Origin: Galdieria partita
Taxonomy: Eukaryota > Rhodophyta > Bangiophyceae > Galdieriales > Galdieriaceae
Length of the DNA: 64,000 nt
Direction of reading: 5' to 3'
NCBI GenBank assembly: GCA_025991245.1
Contig: BQMJ01000003.1
Span: forward strand, 1-64,000
Shown: positions 42,914 through 55,403 of the stretch, one piece after another
Position numbering within the stretch: the first letter of the stretch is position 1
Layout: each line of letters begins with the position of its first letter
Position numbers and translations under genes: made by a program
The notes under the pieces: generated by a model
Database searches by the model: none
What the model saw: only the letters and a program-made list of their open reading frames with translations
What the model was told of the DNA's origin: nothing

Positions 42914-45451
42914 ATGAAAAGTTTGGTGGGAAATGTGGTGATAAGAGCCTTTAGACGTTCGCAAGTTATTCAGTCGCTGAAACTGACTTGCTCACCATCG
43001 TACCGTGCTACCTTCAAAGATACTTGGTGTACGGAGCCAAAAGTTACTTGTCCAAGTAACGGAATCATTTCAGGAGCCTCAGAGACTGGCAAGGGACGCC
43101 TTGGCTTGTTCTTTGGGAGTGGTCACACGTGCTCTTCCACAAAATTCAAGCTAGGAAGTCTGTGCTTGCTTCATAATTCAGTTAAATATCCTTATAGTGG
43201 TCTACTTTCCACAGTTGACTGGAACAAGTCAGGTTCTCCAACTTCAATCAGAACATTTTGCTCCGACAAGAATTCCAAAAGCGAAAAGCCTAAAAATGAA
43301 GAGAAAGACGCTAAATCTACAGCGAAGAGCAAAACGGAAACCGAAAAGGACGCTGAAAGAACTGGTTTTGGAAGATTTTATCCCAAATCCAGGAAACTCA
43401 GTGAGAAGGAGAATAATGAAGAGTCCACGTCAGCCAATGGAGAAGAAAAATCGAATGAGAAAGGCAGCTTGAATAATGTTCCAGGTGGAAGTCAATATCA
43501 ATTGTTTGCGCTGCTAATTGGAGCTGGACTATTATTATCTGTCTTATCGTCTGGTAGTCAGGATGGAGGAAGTCGTGCACCAGAGACAAGTTGGCAAGCC
43601 TTTCGCAGAGACATTTTACCCACTGGAAGAGTCTCCAAAATTGTAGTAGTGAACAAAGATGTTGCACGGGTTTATGCTCGTAACGCGAATTCCAAACTCG
43701 GTGATCCAAACGTAGAAATATGCTATTTTCGCATAGGAGATCTAGAAACTTTTGAAAACAAGCTTCAAGATGCTCAAGAAGAGCTAGGATTTAGTCCGAA
43801 GGAGATTGTTCCAGTAGTATACTCCAATGAAACTTCTTTGTTAAGCACCGTCATTGCTTGGTCGCCTACTCTTTTGCTAATTCTGGTTTACCTATACTTT
43901 TTGCGAACAGGTGGTTTTGGTCCTATGGGTGGTGGTATCGGTGGGCCAGGTTCGAGGAGTTCTTCGTCTAGTGCCAGTCGAAACATATTTGGTGTTGGAA
44001 AGGCGAACGTTACTGTCATGAACCGAGATACGAATAAAGTGAGTACAACCTTTAAAGATGTTGCTGGACTGGACGAAGCGAAGACGGAAGTGATGGAGTT
44101 TGTATATTACTTAAAGAATCCTGAACGTTATAAAGAAATTGGCGCCAAGATACCGAAAGGTGCACTTTTGTATGGGCCACCTGGAACAGGCAAAACTCTT
44201 CTTGCAAAGGCAACAGCTGGAGAGTCAGGAGTTCCTTTCTTAACTATGAGTGGTTCAGACTTTATGGAGATGTTTGTGGGTGTTGGTCCAAGTCGTGTTA
44301 GAGACCTTTTTGCACAAGCTCGCAAACTTGCTCCTTGTATTATTTTCATTGATGAGATTGATGCAATTGGTAGAGCTCGAGGTAGAGGTGGGCTTATTGG
44401 TGGTAATGATGAACGAGAAAATACTTTGAATCAGTTGCTAGTAGAAATGGATGGATTTTCTCCAAACAGTGGAGTTGTTGTTTTTGGAGGAACTAATCGA
44501 TCAGATATTTTGGACAATGCACTGCTTCGTCCTGGTAGATTTGACCGTCAAATCTTGATTGATGCTCCAGACATACGTGGTCGCCATGATATTTTCTTAG
44601 TGCATCTTCGTCCTCTGAAAGTTAGCGATCCTCCTGGAGTTGAAAAGATGGCTCAGAGGTTGGCAGCGTTGACACCTGGCTTTGTTGGAGCGGACATTGC
44701 CAATGTTTGTAATGAGGGTGCTTTAGTGGCTGCCCGAGAGAGTGTCAACAAGATAGAGTTGCGTCATTTTGAGGCAGCCATAGATCGAGTTATTGGTGGT
44801 CTTGAGAAGAGGAATATGGTCATGTCTCCGGAAGAAAAGAAGACAGTTGCTTATCACGAAGCTGGTCATGCGGTAGCTGGATGGTTTTTGAGATACGCTT
44901 TACCACTATTGAAAGTTTCAATTGTACCTCGAGGCTCCTCTGCGCTGGGATATTCTCAGTATCAACCCAGAGAACAGTATTTATATTCAAAGGAGCAACT
45001 GCTGGATACTATTTGTATGACATTAGGAGGACGAGTCTCCGAAGAAATTTTCTTCCACAGGCAAACGACTGGTGCTGCGGATGATTTTCAAAAAGTGACA
45101 AAGCTTGCTTATCAAGAAATAAGTGTTTGGGGAATGAATGATAATGTCGGTCATGTTTCGTTTCAGAAGAGCCCAAATGAAACTCGCTTTTACAAACCAT
45201 ATAGTGATCGAACGGCAGCAAGTATTGATAGAGAAGTTCGTGAGTTGTTATCCAGTGCTTATCGAAGAACGTATGCATTGTTATTGGATAAGAAGGAAAA
45301 TATTCAGCAGGTTGCAGAACTGCTTTTAGAAAGAGAACAAATTGGCTATGAAGACCTTGTACGTATTTTGGGTAAGAGGCCGTTTAAAGAAGTCCGTGAC
45401 TATGAAGAAATTCTTGAACAATCTAAGAAGGAAGTTACCTCGTCACAATAG
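42914..45451 (+). CDS. Mitochondrial m-AAA protease subunit (FtsH/AFG3 family)
   Basis: An inner-membrane ATP-driven protease that degrades misfolded membrane proteins and matures others. 845 residues, no introns. A basic presequence and charged linker lead to TM1 ([18 protein letters not shown], ~residue 196), the FtsH intermembrane domain, TM2 ([15 protein letters not shown], ~318) and a Gly-rich stretch. The AAA module has Walker A GPPGTGKT (~418), Walker [16 protein letters not shown] and the second region of homology. The zinc site HEAGH is near residue 648. The FGPMGGG-type linker and [13 protein letters not shown] pore loop point to the AFG3/YTA12 branch rather than the plastid FtsHs. 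Complete. Confidence 0.95.
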   Translation: MKSLVGNVVIRAFRRSQVIQSLKLTCSPSYRATFKDTWCTEPKVTCPSNGIISGASETGKGRLGLFFGSGHTCSSTKFKLGSLCLLHNSVKYPYSGLLSTVDWNKSGSPTSIRTFCSDKNSKSEKPKNEEKDAKSTAKSKTETEKDAERTGFGRFYPKSRKLSEKENNEESTSANGEEKSNEKGSLNNVPGGSQYQLFALLIGAGLLLSVLSSGSQDGGSRAPETSWQAFRRDILPTGRVSKIVVVNKDVARVYARNANSKLGDPNVEICYFRIGDLETFENKLQDAQEELGFSPKEIVPVVYSNETSLLSTVIAWSPTLLLILVYLYFLRTGGFGPMGGGIGGPGSRSSSSSASRNIFGVGKANVTVMNRDTNKVSTTFKDVAGLDEAKTEVMEFVYYLKNPERYKEIGAKIPKGALLYGPPGTGKTLLAKATAGESGVPFLTMSGSDFMEMFVGVGPSRVRDLFAQARKLAPCIIFIDEIDAIGRARGRGGLIGGNDERENTLNQLLVEMDGFSPNSGVVVFGGTNRSDILDNALLRPGRFDRQILIDAPDIRGRHDIFLVHLRPLKVSDPPGVEKMAQRLAALTPGFVGADIANVCNEGALVAARESVNKIELRHFEAAIDRVIGGLEKRNMVMSPEEKKTVAYHEAGHAVAGWFLRYALPLLKVSIVPRGSSALGYSQYQPREQYLYSKEQLLDTICMTLGGRVSEEIFFHRQTTGAADDFQKVTKLAYQEISVWGMNDNVGHVSFQKSPNETRFYKPYSDRTAASIDREVRELLSSAYRRTYALLLDKKENIQQVAELLLEREQIGYEDLVRILGKRPFKEVRDYEEILEQSKKEVTSSQ

Positions 45452-45515
45452 TGTCTAGTTGATGATTTTACTAGGTGTCTCATAAATCTTGTGCAATTGC
45501 ATATACTTTTTGTTT

Positions 45516-46149
<634 letters not shown>

Positions 46150-46286
46150 GATGAGCAACAAAAGGATCGATCAACTTTCAATGTAATCGTTCTTTAGCTC
46201 TTACTATCATTTCATATTCCTCTTTATATATTGTTATTGATTCAACAACGAAAAGTTTCAGTTGTCATTCCATACTCGTTGAATAT

Positions 46287-47591
46287 ATGCATAGCACATT
46301 TCATTCGCCACTAGGGAATATATTTCTGCTTTCGCCGATCACACTTGGAATGATTCGGTCGTTGATGCTTCGAGTGTTAACTCAGCAGAAAACTAAATAC
46401 ACTTGTCTGTATAGAACTTTTTCAAATTGTTCCGATTCGATTCGACGTAACAGAGAAACCTTGATGACCGTGAAGAGCCTTTCCATTCATTCATATCCTT
46501 GCTATGCAAGGGGTCGAGGTTTGTATCAGGTTTGTTCACTGAGCACTTCGTCATCTATGGGTCCTTTGTCCCAATCTGGACAAGTAAATACATATCCAGA
46601 ATCCACTGCGTCAAACGTATCGTTGGAGAATGTTTCAGACAATTTGGAAGCCTTGGATACCCTTCCGACTCAGGCTGTGGAAGAGATAGAGTCCAATTGG
46701 TTTGATCCCATGGTTTATCTAATACATAGGCTTCATGAAGCAACGGGTTGGCCGTGGTTTGCTTTATTGGCGTGTATGACTTGGTCCATTCGCTTAATGA
46801 TGCTTCCGTTGACTTTGGGTTCTTTGCGGACTTCTGCCTTGTTAAACTCGTTACAACCACAGTTGAAAGATATTCAAGATAAGATTTCACGTGCTAAAGA
46901 AAGAGGCAATTCCGAAAAGGTGGAAGAATATAATAAGAAGTATATGGAAATTTTGAGAGTGAACAAAGCCAATCCTATGAAAGCACTTTTTGCACCACTT
47001 GCTCAGACTCCCGTTTTTATTTCCTTTTTTTTTAGTTTGAGAAAGTTGTCACAGATTGAGCCAAGTTTCTCTAGTGGTGGAACTTTGTGGTTTACAGATT
47101 TAAGTGCTCCTGATCCATATTATATTCTTCCAGTAGCTTGCAGTAGTATTCTGTTGACTACTCTTCAGTTTGGAGGAGAAACAGCGTCGACTGCGACCAG
47201 CCGAACATCTTTCAATATGATGCGGTTGATGGCTCTAAGTATTATACCTTTTACTTATCAAATGCCGAGTGCTTTGTTTTGTTATTGGGTACCAAACAAT
47301 CTGTTTTCATTGACACAAACTCTATTATTTAAAGTTCCAAAAGTACGAAAGATCCTCAAGTTACCCGATAAGAGGAAAAAGGGAGACTCTACAAAGGATA
47401 ATAGTGCGAAACAAGATGACCAGACTACATTTGATCATTTGTATTCTCAAGCAGGTTCGAAAGCTGAAAGAGAGGCATTGGCAGCACTATCTTATAATTC
47501 AGCGAGGGAAGGAACGAATCCTATTCTTGTTGCAGCAAAACAAGGAATGAAGCCTCGACTATTAGAAAAGAAAAATCGAGTACCGAGATGA
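46287..47591 (+). CDS. OXA1: Mitochondrial OXA1-type membrane insertase
   Basis: It inserts mitochondrially made and conservatively sorted proteins into the inner membrane. A single-exon 434-residue protein with a long basic, Ser-rich presequence. The YidC/Oxa1 core starts near residue 150: WFDPMVYLIHRLHEATGWPW, MTWSIRLMMLPLTLGSLRTS with the conserved Arg in the first helix region, KANPMKALFAPLAQTPVFIS, and the last spans LSIIPFTYQMPSALFCYWVP followed by NNLFSLTQ. The Lys-rich tail (VRKILKLPDKRKKG...) fits the ribosome-binding C-terminus of mitochondrial Oxa1. Plastid Alb3 is less likely given the tail and leader. The ATG at 46287 is 137 bp from the divergent HAAO start. Confidence 0.88.
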   Translation: MHSTFHSPLGNIFLLSPITLGMIRSLMLRVLTQQKTKYTCLYRTFSNCSDSIRRNRETLMTVKSLSIHSYPCYARGRGLYQVCSLSTSSSMGPLSQSGQVNTYPESTASNVSLENVSDNLEALDTLPTQAVEEIESNWFDPMVYLIHRLHEATGWPWFALLACMTWSIRLMMLPLTLGSLRTSALLNSLQPQLKDIQDKISRAKERGNSEKVEEYNKKYMEILRVNKANPMKALFAPLAQTPVFISFFFSLRKLSQIEPSFSSGGTLWFTDLSAPDPYYILPVACSSILLTTLQFGGETASTATSRTSFNMMRLMALSIIPFTYQMPSALFCYWVPNNLFSLTQTLLFKVPKVRKILKLPDKRKKGDSTKDNSAKQDDQTTFDHLYSQAGSKAEREALAALSYNSAREGTNPILVAAKQGMKPRLLEKKNRVPR

Positions 47592-47801
47592 AAACTCGAA
47601 CAATTGCACGATTTGCTATTTTCCAAACGTAGACTTACAATCCTAACAGTTACAAAAATGGTCGTGTAAGAAAGTTCTTTCACTAGTCTAAATATTTTTC
47701 AACTGAGTCGTTTCAGAGAAAAGCATACATTGCAATCTGATGCATTCATTTGATTCTGTTTTAGTAAAGGATGGATAAAGTTTCTTCAACCTTATTCTAT
47801 T

Positions 47802-49426
47802 CTAATTGCTAGAAAGATAAGTCTTCTTCTTCTTCTTCTTCTCATACAATGAAGACAAAAAGGAAGGAACACCATCTGGTACTGCAACTGTACTTTGGTT
47901 CAACATCGCTTTACCCTTTGACTGGCGCTTTTCTTCCTTCTCCTTTGCAAGACGTTCTTGTAACTCAAGGCGACGATGGTCGATAACATTATGTTGCTTC
48001 CTTCTTAACTTTGCTGCCAACTTATTCCTGCCTCGTTTCCTCTTCTTCTCACGCTGTTTGGGAACATTTGCATTTCTTTCCAATTCTTTCAACTCCTTTA
48101 GACGACTCTGCGGATCCTGTTCTACCGTTCCTATTACTTGAGGATTCAAAGTAATGGTTGCTGGAGGAAGCTTCTCCAGAAGAAGACGAACTTCTTTTTC
48201 TTTCCTTTGACGCTTCGTTTCGTATGGATGACTTTCAAACGTATCAAAGTTTGGTTCTCCTGCACCAGGAACAACCAAAGATGAAAAACCTGTAACATGC
48301 CCAACTCCTAACACGTCTTCAAAAGGACAGAAATCTAAAGAATGAATTTCATTTCCACCAATCAATTCTTTCATATATGGCTTTGGTACTGTTTCTTCTG
48401 TTTCGCCTAAATAATCTTTCCAAATCCACACATGTGAATTCATAGCAAGTGCAAGTAGTCCATGTTGACTAACTGTCATTTCACTTGCTACACAAGGCAA
48501 AGACCACTGTTTCTTTAAACGAAAGGTACGCAAGTCCCAAATCTTCACTTTCTTATCACTTCCAGTTGTAATCATATTTTGTCCCTTTGGATCGAAACCA
48601 ATACCAGTAACGGGTCCTCTATGTACGGACATCTTCACCAAAGCATTGGAAGTCACTGGGGTCCAGAATGAAACGACTCCGTTCTTGTGTCCCAAATGAA
48701 TGATTCCGTTTTGCATATTCTGTGCCAACACCTTAGTCTTACCCATCTTAGTATCCAACTTGGATACAATTGTTCCCAAAGAAGTATCGGTATAGATTAA
48801 GTTGCCATTTTCTAACGCGCTCACCAGTAGCAAATGATATGGTAAAAATGTCAAAGCAGTTGGATAACGATGTTCTCTCAGACAATGAAGTTCTATTCCT
48901 TGCGAGTCATAAATAAAAGTATATTTGCGCTGAGCAAGTGCAAAATATTGATCTGTATGCAAGAAAGTAAGGTCACGAATAGTTTCTTGTAAATAAAGTT
49001 CTGTCTGTAGTCTAGCTTCTCTCCAAAAAGTTAAACCCACGTGTCCCTTTCTGCCTGTCACCAACAGAGACCTACTGGAGCGAGAGTAAATTGCTTTGTA
49101 AGGACCCAACACGTCCAAATTCAAGTCAAATATTTTCCTCTTTGTCTGATCGTCAACTAAACCCTTCAATTTCGCTTGTGATAGAGAATAAGTCTTTTCC
49201 AACTCATTTTCTGGTTCCAAAATGCCTCCGTTCTCTGGAAGCAACACTTCCGCCGCTACTGCCTTTTGAAGAGCTTCCTTTTCAAAATTGCGTGACTGTT
49301 GGAGTAGTCTTTTACTTCTCAAACTAGCCTTGTGTAAAACGTCAGTGCACTTTGTCGAAACAGACTTGAATCAAACATTACCTTTCCCGTTGATTTTTGT
49401 TGATTTGGTCGTTTATATTTGTCCAT
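47802..49426 (-). CDS. UTP7: UTP7/WDR46 small-subunit processome protein
   Basis: A WD-repeat component of the SSU processome needed for 18S rRNA maturation in the nucleolus. Two exons: 15 codons (49382-49426, MDKYKRPNQQKSTGK), an intron at 49329-49381, then the main exon. The main exon alone lacks an ATG, which supports the added first exon. Blocks typical of the family: LDVLGPYKAIYSRSSRSLLV, GRKGHVGLTFWREARLQTEL, ETIRDLTFLHTDQYFALAQ, LREHRYPTALTFLPYHLLLV, the WD unit TTGSDKKVKIWDLR, and the BING4CT domain (DFCPFEDVLGVGHVTGFSSL, VPGAGEPNFDTFE, PYETKRQRKEKEV). The tail is Lys-rich. Confidence 0.93.
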
Positions 49427-50205
49427 TCTCCTTTTGTGTTTGTTCTTTCAATTACTTTTATTCCGTTTGATTCTCTCTTTCACCCCTTAAAAACCAAACT
49501 ATTCTTAACGACGCCATCATCAAACTAACAGCGCCAATCAATGAATGTATTGGAACCCGAGAAAAGTTACTTTGAGAAAATTAAAAATATCGAAAAGATG
49601 CAAATTTACTTAGAACTCTAGTTGAAATGGTAAAGGAGGATAAAAGAGATGAAAACTTGGTCCACGCCTTCTTTGGAATAACTTGTTTCTATTTACACAA
49701 GAATGTGAGCTTCATAAGAAACAACTTGTCGGTTGACTTGGATGGCTCAGTTGGTGGTGCATGTTTCGCATGCCTTCTTCACACCAAGTCCTCAGTCGAA
49801 CGAGACCGCGAAATCATCATAGCCGGATCAACAAAACTATAAATAGTCCTTACCTTGTTTCATTCTTTGAAAGAACAAGTTTAGCATTTTAGATCCAACT
49901 TGACGTTTTCTCATGTTAGGGGTAACCAATGCTTTCTATTCTCAACCAATCATAGTGAGAAAGAAAGAAGAAACAAAGACTTTTTGATTCAACGATGAAA
50001 TAGTTTGTCAGTAGTAACAATACTATTTTTGTGTACTCTCTGATGACTTTATCTTCTTCTTCTTCTTCCATATACAAACATACAACTCGGAACCAACGCT
50101 TCCCGGCTCTATTCCATAGCAAATGATATGACTAAAAATCACAAGTCATCGAAAGTTTAAAGCTCTCCAAAATACTACGCTTCTTCAGCAACGTACTATC
50201 ACACG
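49427..50205. other. Intergenic region with a small hairpin
   Basis: No supported gene. GACTTGG (49735-49741) pairs exactly with CCAAGTC (49794-49800), and the enclosed segment has an inner GCATG-TTTCG-CATGC hairpin (49759-49773). The inner text GGCTCAGTTGGTGG resembles a tRNA D-arm, but spacing is too short for a tRNA and no T-arm consensus follows. The plus-strand open frame 49627-49842 over it has no motif. A (TCT)n run lies at ~50050. Confidence 0.4.
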
Positions 50206-51207
50206 TCAATCTTCTCTTAGTATCGACGCAATGGTTTCTCTCATATCCCAATATCGTTCAGATGCAACTTGATCTGTCTTGTGAGCTTCCTTTGGTATAT
50301 CAGGCGACAAAAAACTATCCAAGTATGTTATCGATTTGTAATAAATAAAAAAAGATATCTCACCTATCAAGACTTTCCTTCCAATCAACAGCGAACGGTA
50401 GATCTCGTGTATCAGTCTGTAGAGACAACAAGACATCGAGACGTCCGTTCTTCAACCTTTCCGCCAATTCTTCCTTCTTCATGACTTGAGAATTAAAAAG
50501 CCTAGAACACGTATTTCAGCAAAATCTACAAACAACCCATTGGGAGACAATTACTTGCACAATCTACACTTTGCTTGATCCACTCGCAGCATATTCAACA
50601 AATGATAAATATTCACAAACTGTTCTTCAATCCGTCTCAACTTGGGACAAAAGAGTCAAAAACAAAAAAATTGAAAACTATTCTCACCTCTTCTTCTATG
50701 TTTGACCATTCAGGTTTCAAAGTAGTTAAATTATCTAAAACGTTCATATAACGCTTCAAGGAGCACAGAACAAGACGCTTGATGGCTTCTGTCTTCCTGT
50801 TGCAAACGTGACTCAAGCCCATTCAACCTCTAGTCAACCTACTTCTCAGTGACTTTGTAAAGCGTGGAGTGACCCTGCGATTCTAAAGATGGTAACTGTT
50901 CTCTTTGAATCTATTCGGAAGTTTGTAAAGAGTTCTGCTATTAGTAACCAATGTAAACTAACTTTTCTTGGTACACCAAAAATAACATATTCTGAGTCTT
51001 GATCGGGGGGTTTTGGAGGATCTAGCAAGGTTAAAGACTAGGAACAAAAGGTACACAGAACCTCGACTAACCTTGAATATAGGAACTGTCTCTAAAAGGT
51101 TCATACAACCTAGCCAAACGTAAACTGCTTTGTATTGCGAGTTAATAATCTTACTCTTTGGGTGGAAAAGGAAACTGCGGTACTGCCTTTCTACTTTCTG
51201 AACTCAT
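50206..51207 (-). CDS. MED7: Mediator subunit 7
   Basis: A middle-module Mediator subunit that forms a coiled-coil hinge with MED21. It is spread over about seven short exons with 45-55 bp introns. In order: MSSESRKAVPQFPFPPKE, LYEPFRDSSYIQ, PPKPPDQDSEYVIFGVPRK (like the PPPP..G.Y..FG opening of MED7), QLPSLESQGHSTLYKVTEK, KTEAIKRLVLCSLKRYMNVL, LTTLKPEWSNIEEELRRIEE, QFVNIYHLLNMLRVDQAK (the family's F-V-N-x-H-H-L-L-N-x-x-R-x-H-Q-A motif), and a C-terminal KKEELAERLKNGRLDV. Individual splice sites are my reading, but the block order is convincing. Only 73 bp separate its ATG from the divergent HPR gene. Confidence 0.82.
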
Positions 51208-51280
51208 TAGGAATCTCAAATGCCAATCGATCGCTTTTCTCGTCACTTTGAGTTTTCTCTTTTCAATTCACTTCTAGAAG

Positions 51281-52782
51281 ATGTCGACTGTTCAGGTTGG
51301 TGGTGTTGAGTGGTTAGTTTCTATCTATGGAGAACCATTGTATATATACATATTAATGATACTGCGTAGGCAAATCTATAATCCTCAAGGAAAAAGAAGA
51401 GTTCTAGTAACTAAGAAACTTGTGGGCGATCGCTGGTTGCGAGAACTGGAGGTAGGTTCGTTTGTGCTTGCCAAGCTATCTCTCTAAGAATATGCTCAGA
51501 ACGCAGACTGTCGAGTTGAGGTATGCGAAAGCAGAGAAATCTTGAGTAACCAACAAATTGCTGAAGCCATCGGGAATCGCTGCGATGCAGTCATTGGACA
51601 GTATGCCTTGTACAAGCTTTGATATTTGATTCTTTTTACGCTTCTTTAGACTAACTGAGAAGTGGAATGATGATTTGTTTGGAGTACTAAAGAAAGCAGG
51701 CGGTGTGGTGTATTCCAACTTTGCTGTTGGGTTTGATAATATCGATATTGCTGCAGCAACGAAGCACGGTTGTTGTTGATTTTGTTTCCAGTTTTATACA
51801 GTATTCAGATTTTTCTAGGCATTCCTGTTGGAAATACTCCTGGAGTACTTACGGAAGCAACTGCTGAAATGGCTGTCTGTTTGACTTATGCAGCCGCACG
51901 CCATCTCCTTGAGGCAAATAAGTATCTTGTAGAGGGCAAATATAAATCCTGGCTTCCAGATTTATTTCTTGGTCAACAAATTTATCGTAAGAAACTTGGT
52001 GTCATTGGAACTGGACGAATTGGAAGTGCATATGCTTTGTCGATGGTTCGAGGTAACCTGATGGATATTGTCTACTATGATAAGTTTACAAATAAGAAAA
52101 TGGAACAACAGCTTGAGCAGTTCAATCAGTATTTGAAAGAAATTGGAGAGAAGCCTATCGAATATAAGAATGCAGCTTCCATGGAACAAGTAATTCAGTA
52201 AGTATTGTCTTTGTTTGGAAGGAAGACTTTGAATATGTTTTGTTAGAGAGGCAGATATTGTAAGTCTTCATCCCAACTTGGATAGTTCCACATATCATTT
52301 GATGAATGCAGAACGTTTGCAGTTGATGAAACCGAATGCTATTTTAGTCAACTGTGCTAGAGGTCCCATTATTGACGAGGCGGCACTAGTGGAACATTGC
52401 AAGCAAAATCCTGGATTCGCTGCTGGTTTGGATGTAAGTTTTCATAACCTCATATGTACATTCATAATTGGTATAGGTTTTTGAGCATGAGCCAGCATTG
52501 GCACCGGGCTTGAAGGATCTTCCCAACGTAGTCATAGTTCCTCATATCGCAAGTGCCACATTTTGGACTCGTTCTGCCATGGCAACCATAGCATCTTTGA
52601 ATATTGCCTCCATTTTAAAAGGATATCCTTGCTGGTCTTCAGGTGATATGACTCCGTTCGTTGGAGAACCTGGTGGGAACGGTGAACCACCTTCTGATGT
52701 TCCTCCTCTCGCAGCTCCAAGTATCCTCAATGCAAAGGAACTGGGTTTACAGTCTCTTCAACCTTCAAAGGCGGCGCTTTAA
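51281..52782 (+). CDS. HPR1: NADH-dependent hydroxypyruvate reductase
   Basis: It reduces hydroxypyruvate to glycerate late in photorespiration. About seven exons with introns of 40-60 bp. Matches to plant HPR1 include QIYNPQGKRRVLVTKKL, VIGQLTEKWNDDLF, GVVYSNFAVGFDNIDIAAAT, IPVGNTPGVLTEATAEMAV, the NAD-binding GVIGTGRIGSAYA, IVSLHPNLDSSTYHLMN, NCARGPIIDEAALVEH with the catalytic Arg, the catalytic Glu region FEHEPALAPGL, and PHIASATFWTRSAMAT with the catalytic His. The protein ends PSKAAL, not in a peroxisomal SKL-type signal as plant HPR1 does. No obvious N-terminal presequence is seen either, so cellular location is open. Confidence 0.94.
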
Positions 52783-52936
52783 AGTAAAACTTGGGGTTAT
52801 ATTTCCATATTCTTATCTTTATTACATGCGAAACAGTGTTATCCAACACTTGTTCAACGAAAAATATACAAAACGGCATGAAAAATACTACACACGACAA
52901 AACCCAAATATCACCTAGAGTTCGTTCAAAACACTC

Positions 52937-53479
52937 CTAACTTACATCAACTCTCACAGGAGCAGGAATAGGGCTTAAAAGGCCACCACCACCACAGCGA
53001 GGACAACGTTCTTTAAGAGAACCTCGACAACGTGTACAGTTTACAACACGACGTCTTTCTGTGACTCCACTTGGAAACGACCATTTGGTGCATAAGCAGT
53101 CAATATAACCTGTTCCGTCACAAACAGGACATTTAGTGGCGCCTTGCTCAAGCAACTCTGCCTTTCTTCTTTCTTCTATAACTCTATCAAGAACTGCGAA
53201 AAACCACAAAGTTGTAGCTACTCCAGTTACAAGTAATAAGTTTTTCATCCAAGAATCTGCGGCAAAGACGCCATAATCCAAACGAACCAAAAATTTCGCA
53301 ACCATACGAGAACGCCTTCTTGAAAGCCATACATTGGGGAAGCTACTTGGGTGCGATAAGAAGCTACAGTGTGTTTCGCTTTTCCCAAAACACCTCAAAC
53401 TATGAGAGTAACAACAGACAACAGGGCAGCCAACGAACATGAAAAGATAATTCCAATTGCTGGCCAACCAACAAAACAT
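52937..53479 (-). CDS. DnaJ-type zinc-finger protein, membrane-anchored, probably plastid
   Basis: A 180-residue single-exon protein. A Ser/Arg-rich, cysteine-containing leader (~1-75) precedes one membrane span (LLLVTGVATTLWFFAVLDRV, ~95-115) and a DnaJ-like zinc domain without J domain: CPVCDGTGYIDCLC, NCTRCRGSLKERC and CPRCGGGG. Such proteins in plastids (BSD2, LQY1, PSA2) act as thiol oxidoreductases or chaperones for Rubisco and photosystem assembly (family knowledge). The conserved tail LLSPIPAPVRVD is also typical of thylakoid members. Which of these it corresponds to is not clear. Convergent with HPR1. Confidence 0.72.
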   Translation of the reverse strand: MFCWLASNWNYLFMFVGCPVVCCYSHSLRCFGKSETHCSFLSHPSSFPNVWLSRRRSRMVAKFLVRLDYGVFAADSWMKNLLLVTGVATTLWFFAVLDRVIEERRKAELLEQGATKCPVCDGTGYIDCLCTKWSFPSGVTERRRVVNCTRCRGSLKERCPRCGGGGLLSPIPAPVRVDVS

Positions 53480-54442
53480 TTTGGGCCATTCAAAAAGTGT
53501 AATCTCAGATTGCTCGTTGAAGCCCTGTTCAAGATAAAGTGAATGGATGGCAAAGTTCAGAAAGTTTTAGGATATCGCACTTCAACGTAGCTTATGCAGG
53601 GATACAACCAGCTTTCCTGCTCTTTATGAAGCACGTTGATAGAATCCGAGTTATTACAATATTACATAGAAAATAAATGGTTGTTGCTGCCTCTGGATAT
53701 ACTTTGATTCTCAGTTTGCGAGAAGATAAATAGAGGTATTTTGAACGAGGAGATCAGATGTCCACATACTGGACGTAGAAAGAATTAAGTAGAAACTGTC
53801 TATACCTAATTATAAAAGTTTATTAATGAAGGCCTCGATTTCCTTACCCGCAGAAAAACTGGAACGGACCCTTTTGCTTTCGTTGCTTTTTCGTCTACTC
53901 GAAGACTTAAAAAGTAACTCCTAGTCAACGACTTTCATATATTTGAAAACTTTAAGACAATTATCAGGTTTGCTTGAAAGAAGAAGCAACTTTCGATGCA
54001 TTCTTCACAAACTCTCTTAAAAATAGATTAATGCTCCATTGTCAACCTATGAAAAAAGCTCCTAAAGAAATCTCGGCACAACTTATATTTCAATCAGTAA
54101 AAGTTTGAAGAGAAACACCAGAATCACAAAAACTAAGAGGCAAGCGAAGGCCTCTTTACAGAATGTGCTTGTGTGTCAATGGAATTGTTTGGCTCTGAAG
54201 GTAGAAAGCAAATCTTGATGTTGCTTTAGCTTCTCTCTAATGATTAATCTTAACTCTACTTCTGCTAACTTTCAACGCAAATTTGATGCCCGTGTAAAGA
54301 GCAGAGATATACTTTTAAACCATCTTATTTTGTTGTCGTTTTAGAAGTATTCCACATGGTCCACACAATCTCCGCTCACAATGAGGGTGCGTTCAAATTG
54401 AAGCATTTCTGGATTCACGTATTCAATTGAGAAGTGGAGATA
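53480..54442. other. Long divergent intergenic region
   Basis: Nearly 1 kb between divergent genes, unusually long for this neighbourhood. No open frame over 60 codons has a recognisable motif. A short GAGGC...GCCTC inverted repeat occurs near 54141-54160. A small RNA gene cannot be ruled out by eye, but none was recognised. Confidence 0.35.
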
Positions 54443-55403
54443 ATGTTTGTTTCGTTTGTGGAGCTCCACTTGTTTACAAAAAGTACGCATACGTTGCCGT
54501 TTACCCCTCAAGGAAAAAGTGAACTTAGAGAAAGGGGGCACTGTTACATAAGTTGTAGATACAAGTTACGAAGGTGTTGCGCAAGGCGTTGGTCAGTGGC
54601 TGGTCCGGGCCTTGTTTCACGCTTGGAAGGGAAAAACGACTTGTTGGAACGTTTTGACGCCAGTTCGAAGCATTTCAACAAAAAGAGGAACGACAGGAAC
54701 CCTGAGTTTTATGCAAACTTAGGAACAGTTATTGAGACGCTGAGAAGTGATTATTCTCACATATTAGAGAAGGAAATTGATTATTCTATTTATGACGAAG
54801 ACCTTATATTGCGAGACCGAGTACACGGTCAATACTTACAAGGAAAAGAAGCTTACAAAACTATATTATGGCTTTTGAGAGTTCATACTCATATTGCTTT
54901 TCGCCAGGCGTTCATGGACGTAAAAAGTATGTATTATGACGATGACAGTGCCATCATATACCTTAGATGGGGCGTCCGTGCAGTACCCAGATTACTGCCT
55001 TGGGTAAGTGGAGACAAAAAGATTAGTCAGTATGACTCATTTCATTATATAGGACGTTCATCGTCAGCGTTACATTGATGGCCTGTCTATCTATCGCCTC
55101 AATGGTGATGGTTGGGTTCAGGAGCATATTGTTGACAATGTGTTACAGACACCCATCAGGCTTCCCTCGTTGGTGGAAAATTTGTTAAGTCTGGGGACAA
55201 TTAGATTACGTTCACCTGCTGGTGTAGGCGTACAAGGAGGTAGCAGTCAGTGTGGTTCCCAGTATGACAACTTTCTTGCATCAGTATTAAAAATGCTTCT
55301 TCAAGACGTTGACTCGAAAGGTGATTGCTCGCAAAGCAGTAAGAGTTCTCGAGCCACTGTGGAAAGCCAGAATGAAACAAATGGGGAAGTAGAGGACGGC
55401 TAG
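54443..55403 (+). CDS. DUF2358 protein, probably plastid
   Basis: Two exons (54443-55003 and 55053-55403, 49-bp intron) encode 303 residues. The N-terminus is basic and hydroxylated with few acids, consistent with a transit peptide. The core has LGTVIETLRSDYSHILEKE, IDYSIYDEDLILRDRV, GKEAYKTILWLLRVHTHIAF, YLRWGVRAVPRLLPW and, after the splice, DGLSIYRLNGDGWVQEHIVD. This is the NTF2-like DUF2358 domain (SIYDEDIxFxDP type) found in plants, algae and cyanobacteria, of unknown function. The tail is Ser/Gln-rich. Confidence 0.8.

Noticed and set aside
42625-42915. Minus-strand 96-codon frame upstream of the m-AAA protease
   Set aside because: It overlaps the protease start codon, has no recognisable motif and sits in a divergent promoter region.
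49627-49842. Plus-strand 71-codon frame
   Set aside because: No motif, no splice context, and it overlaps a hairpin. Nothing indicates translation.
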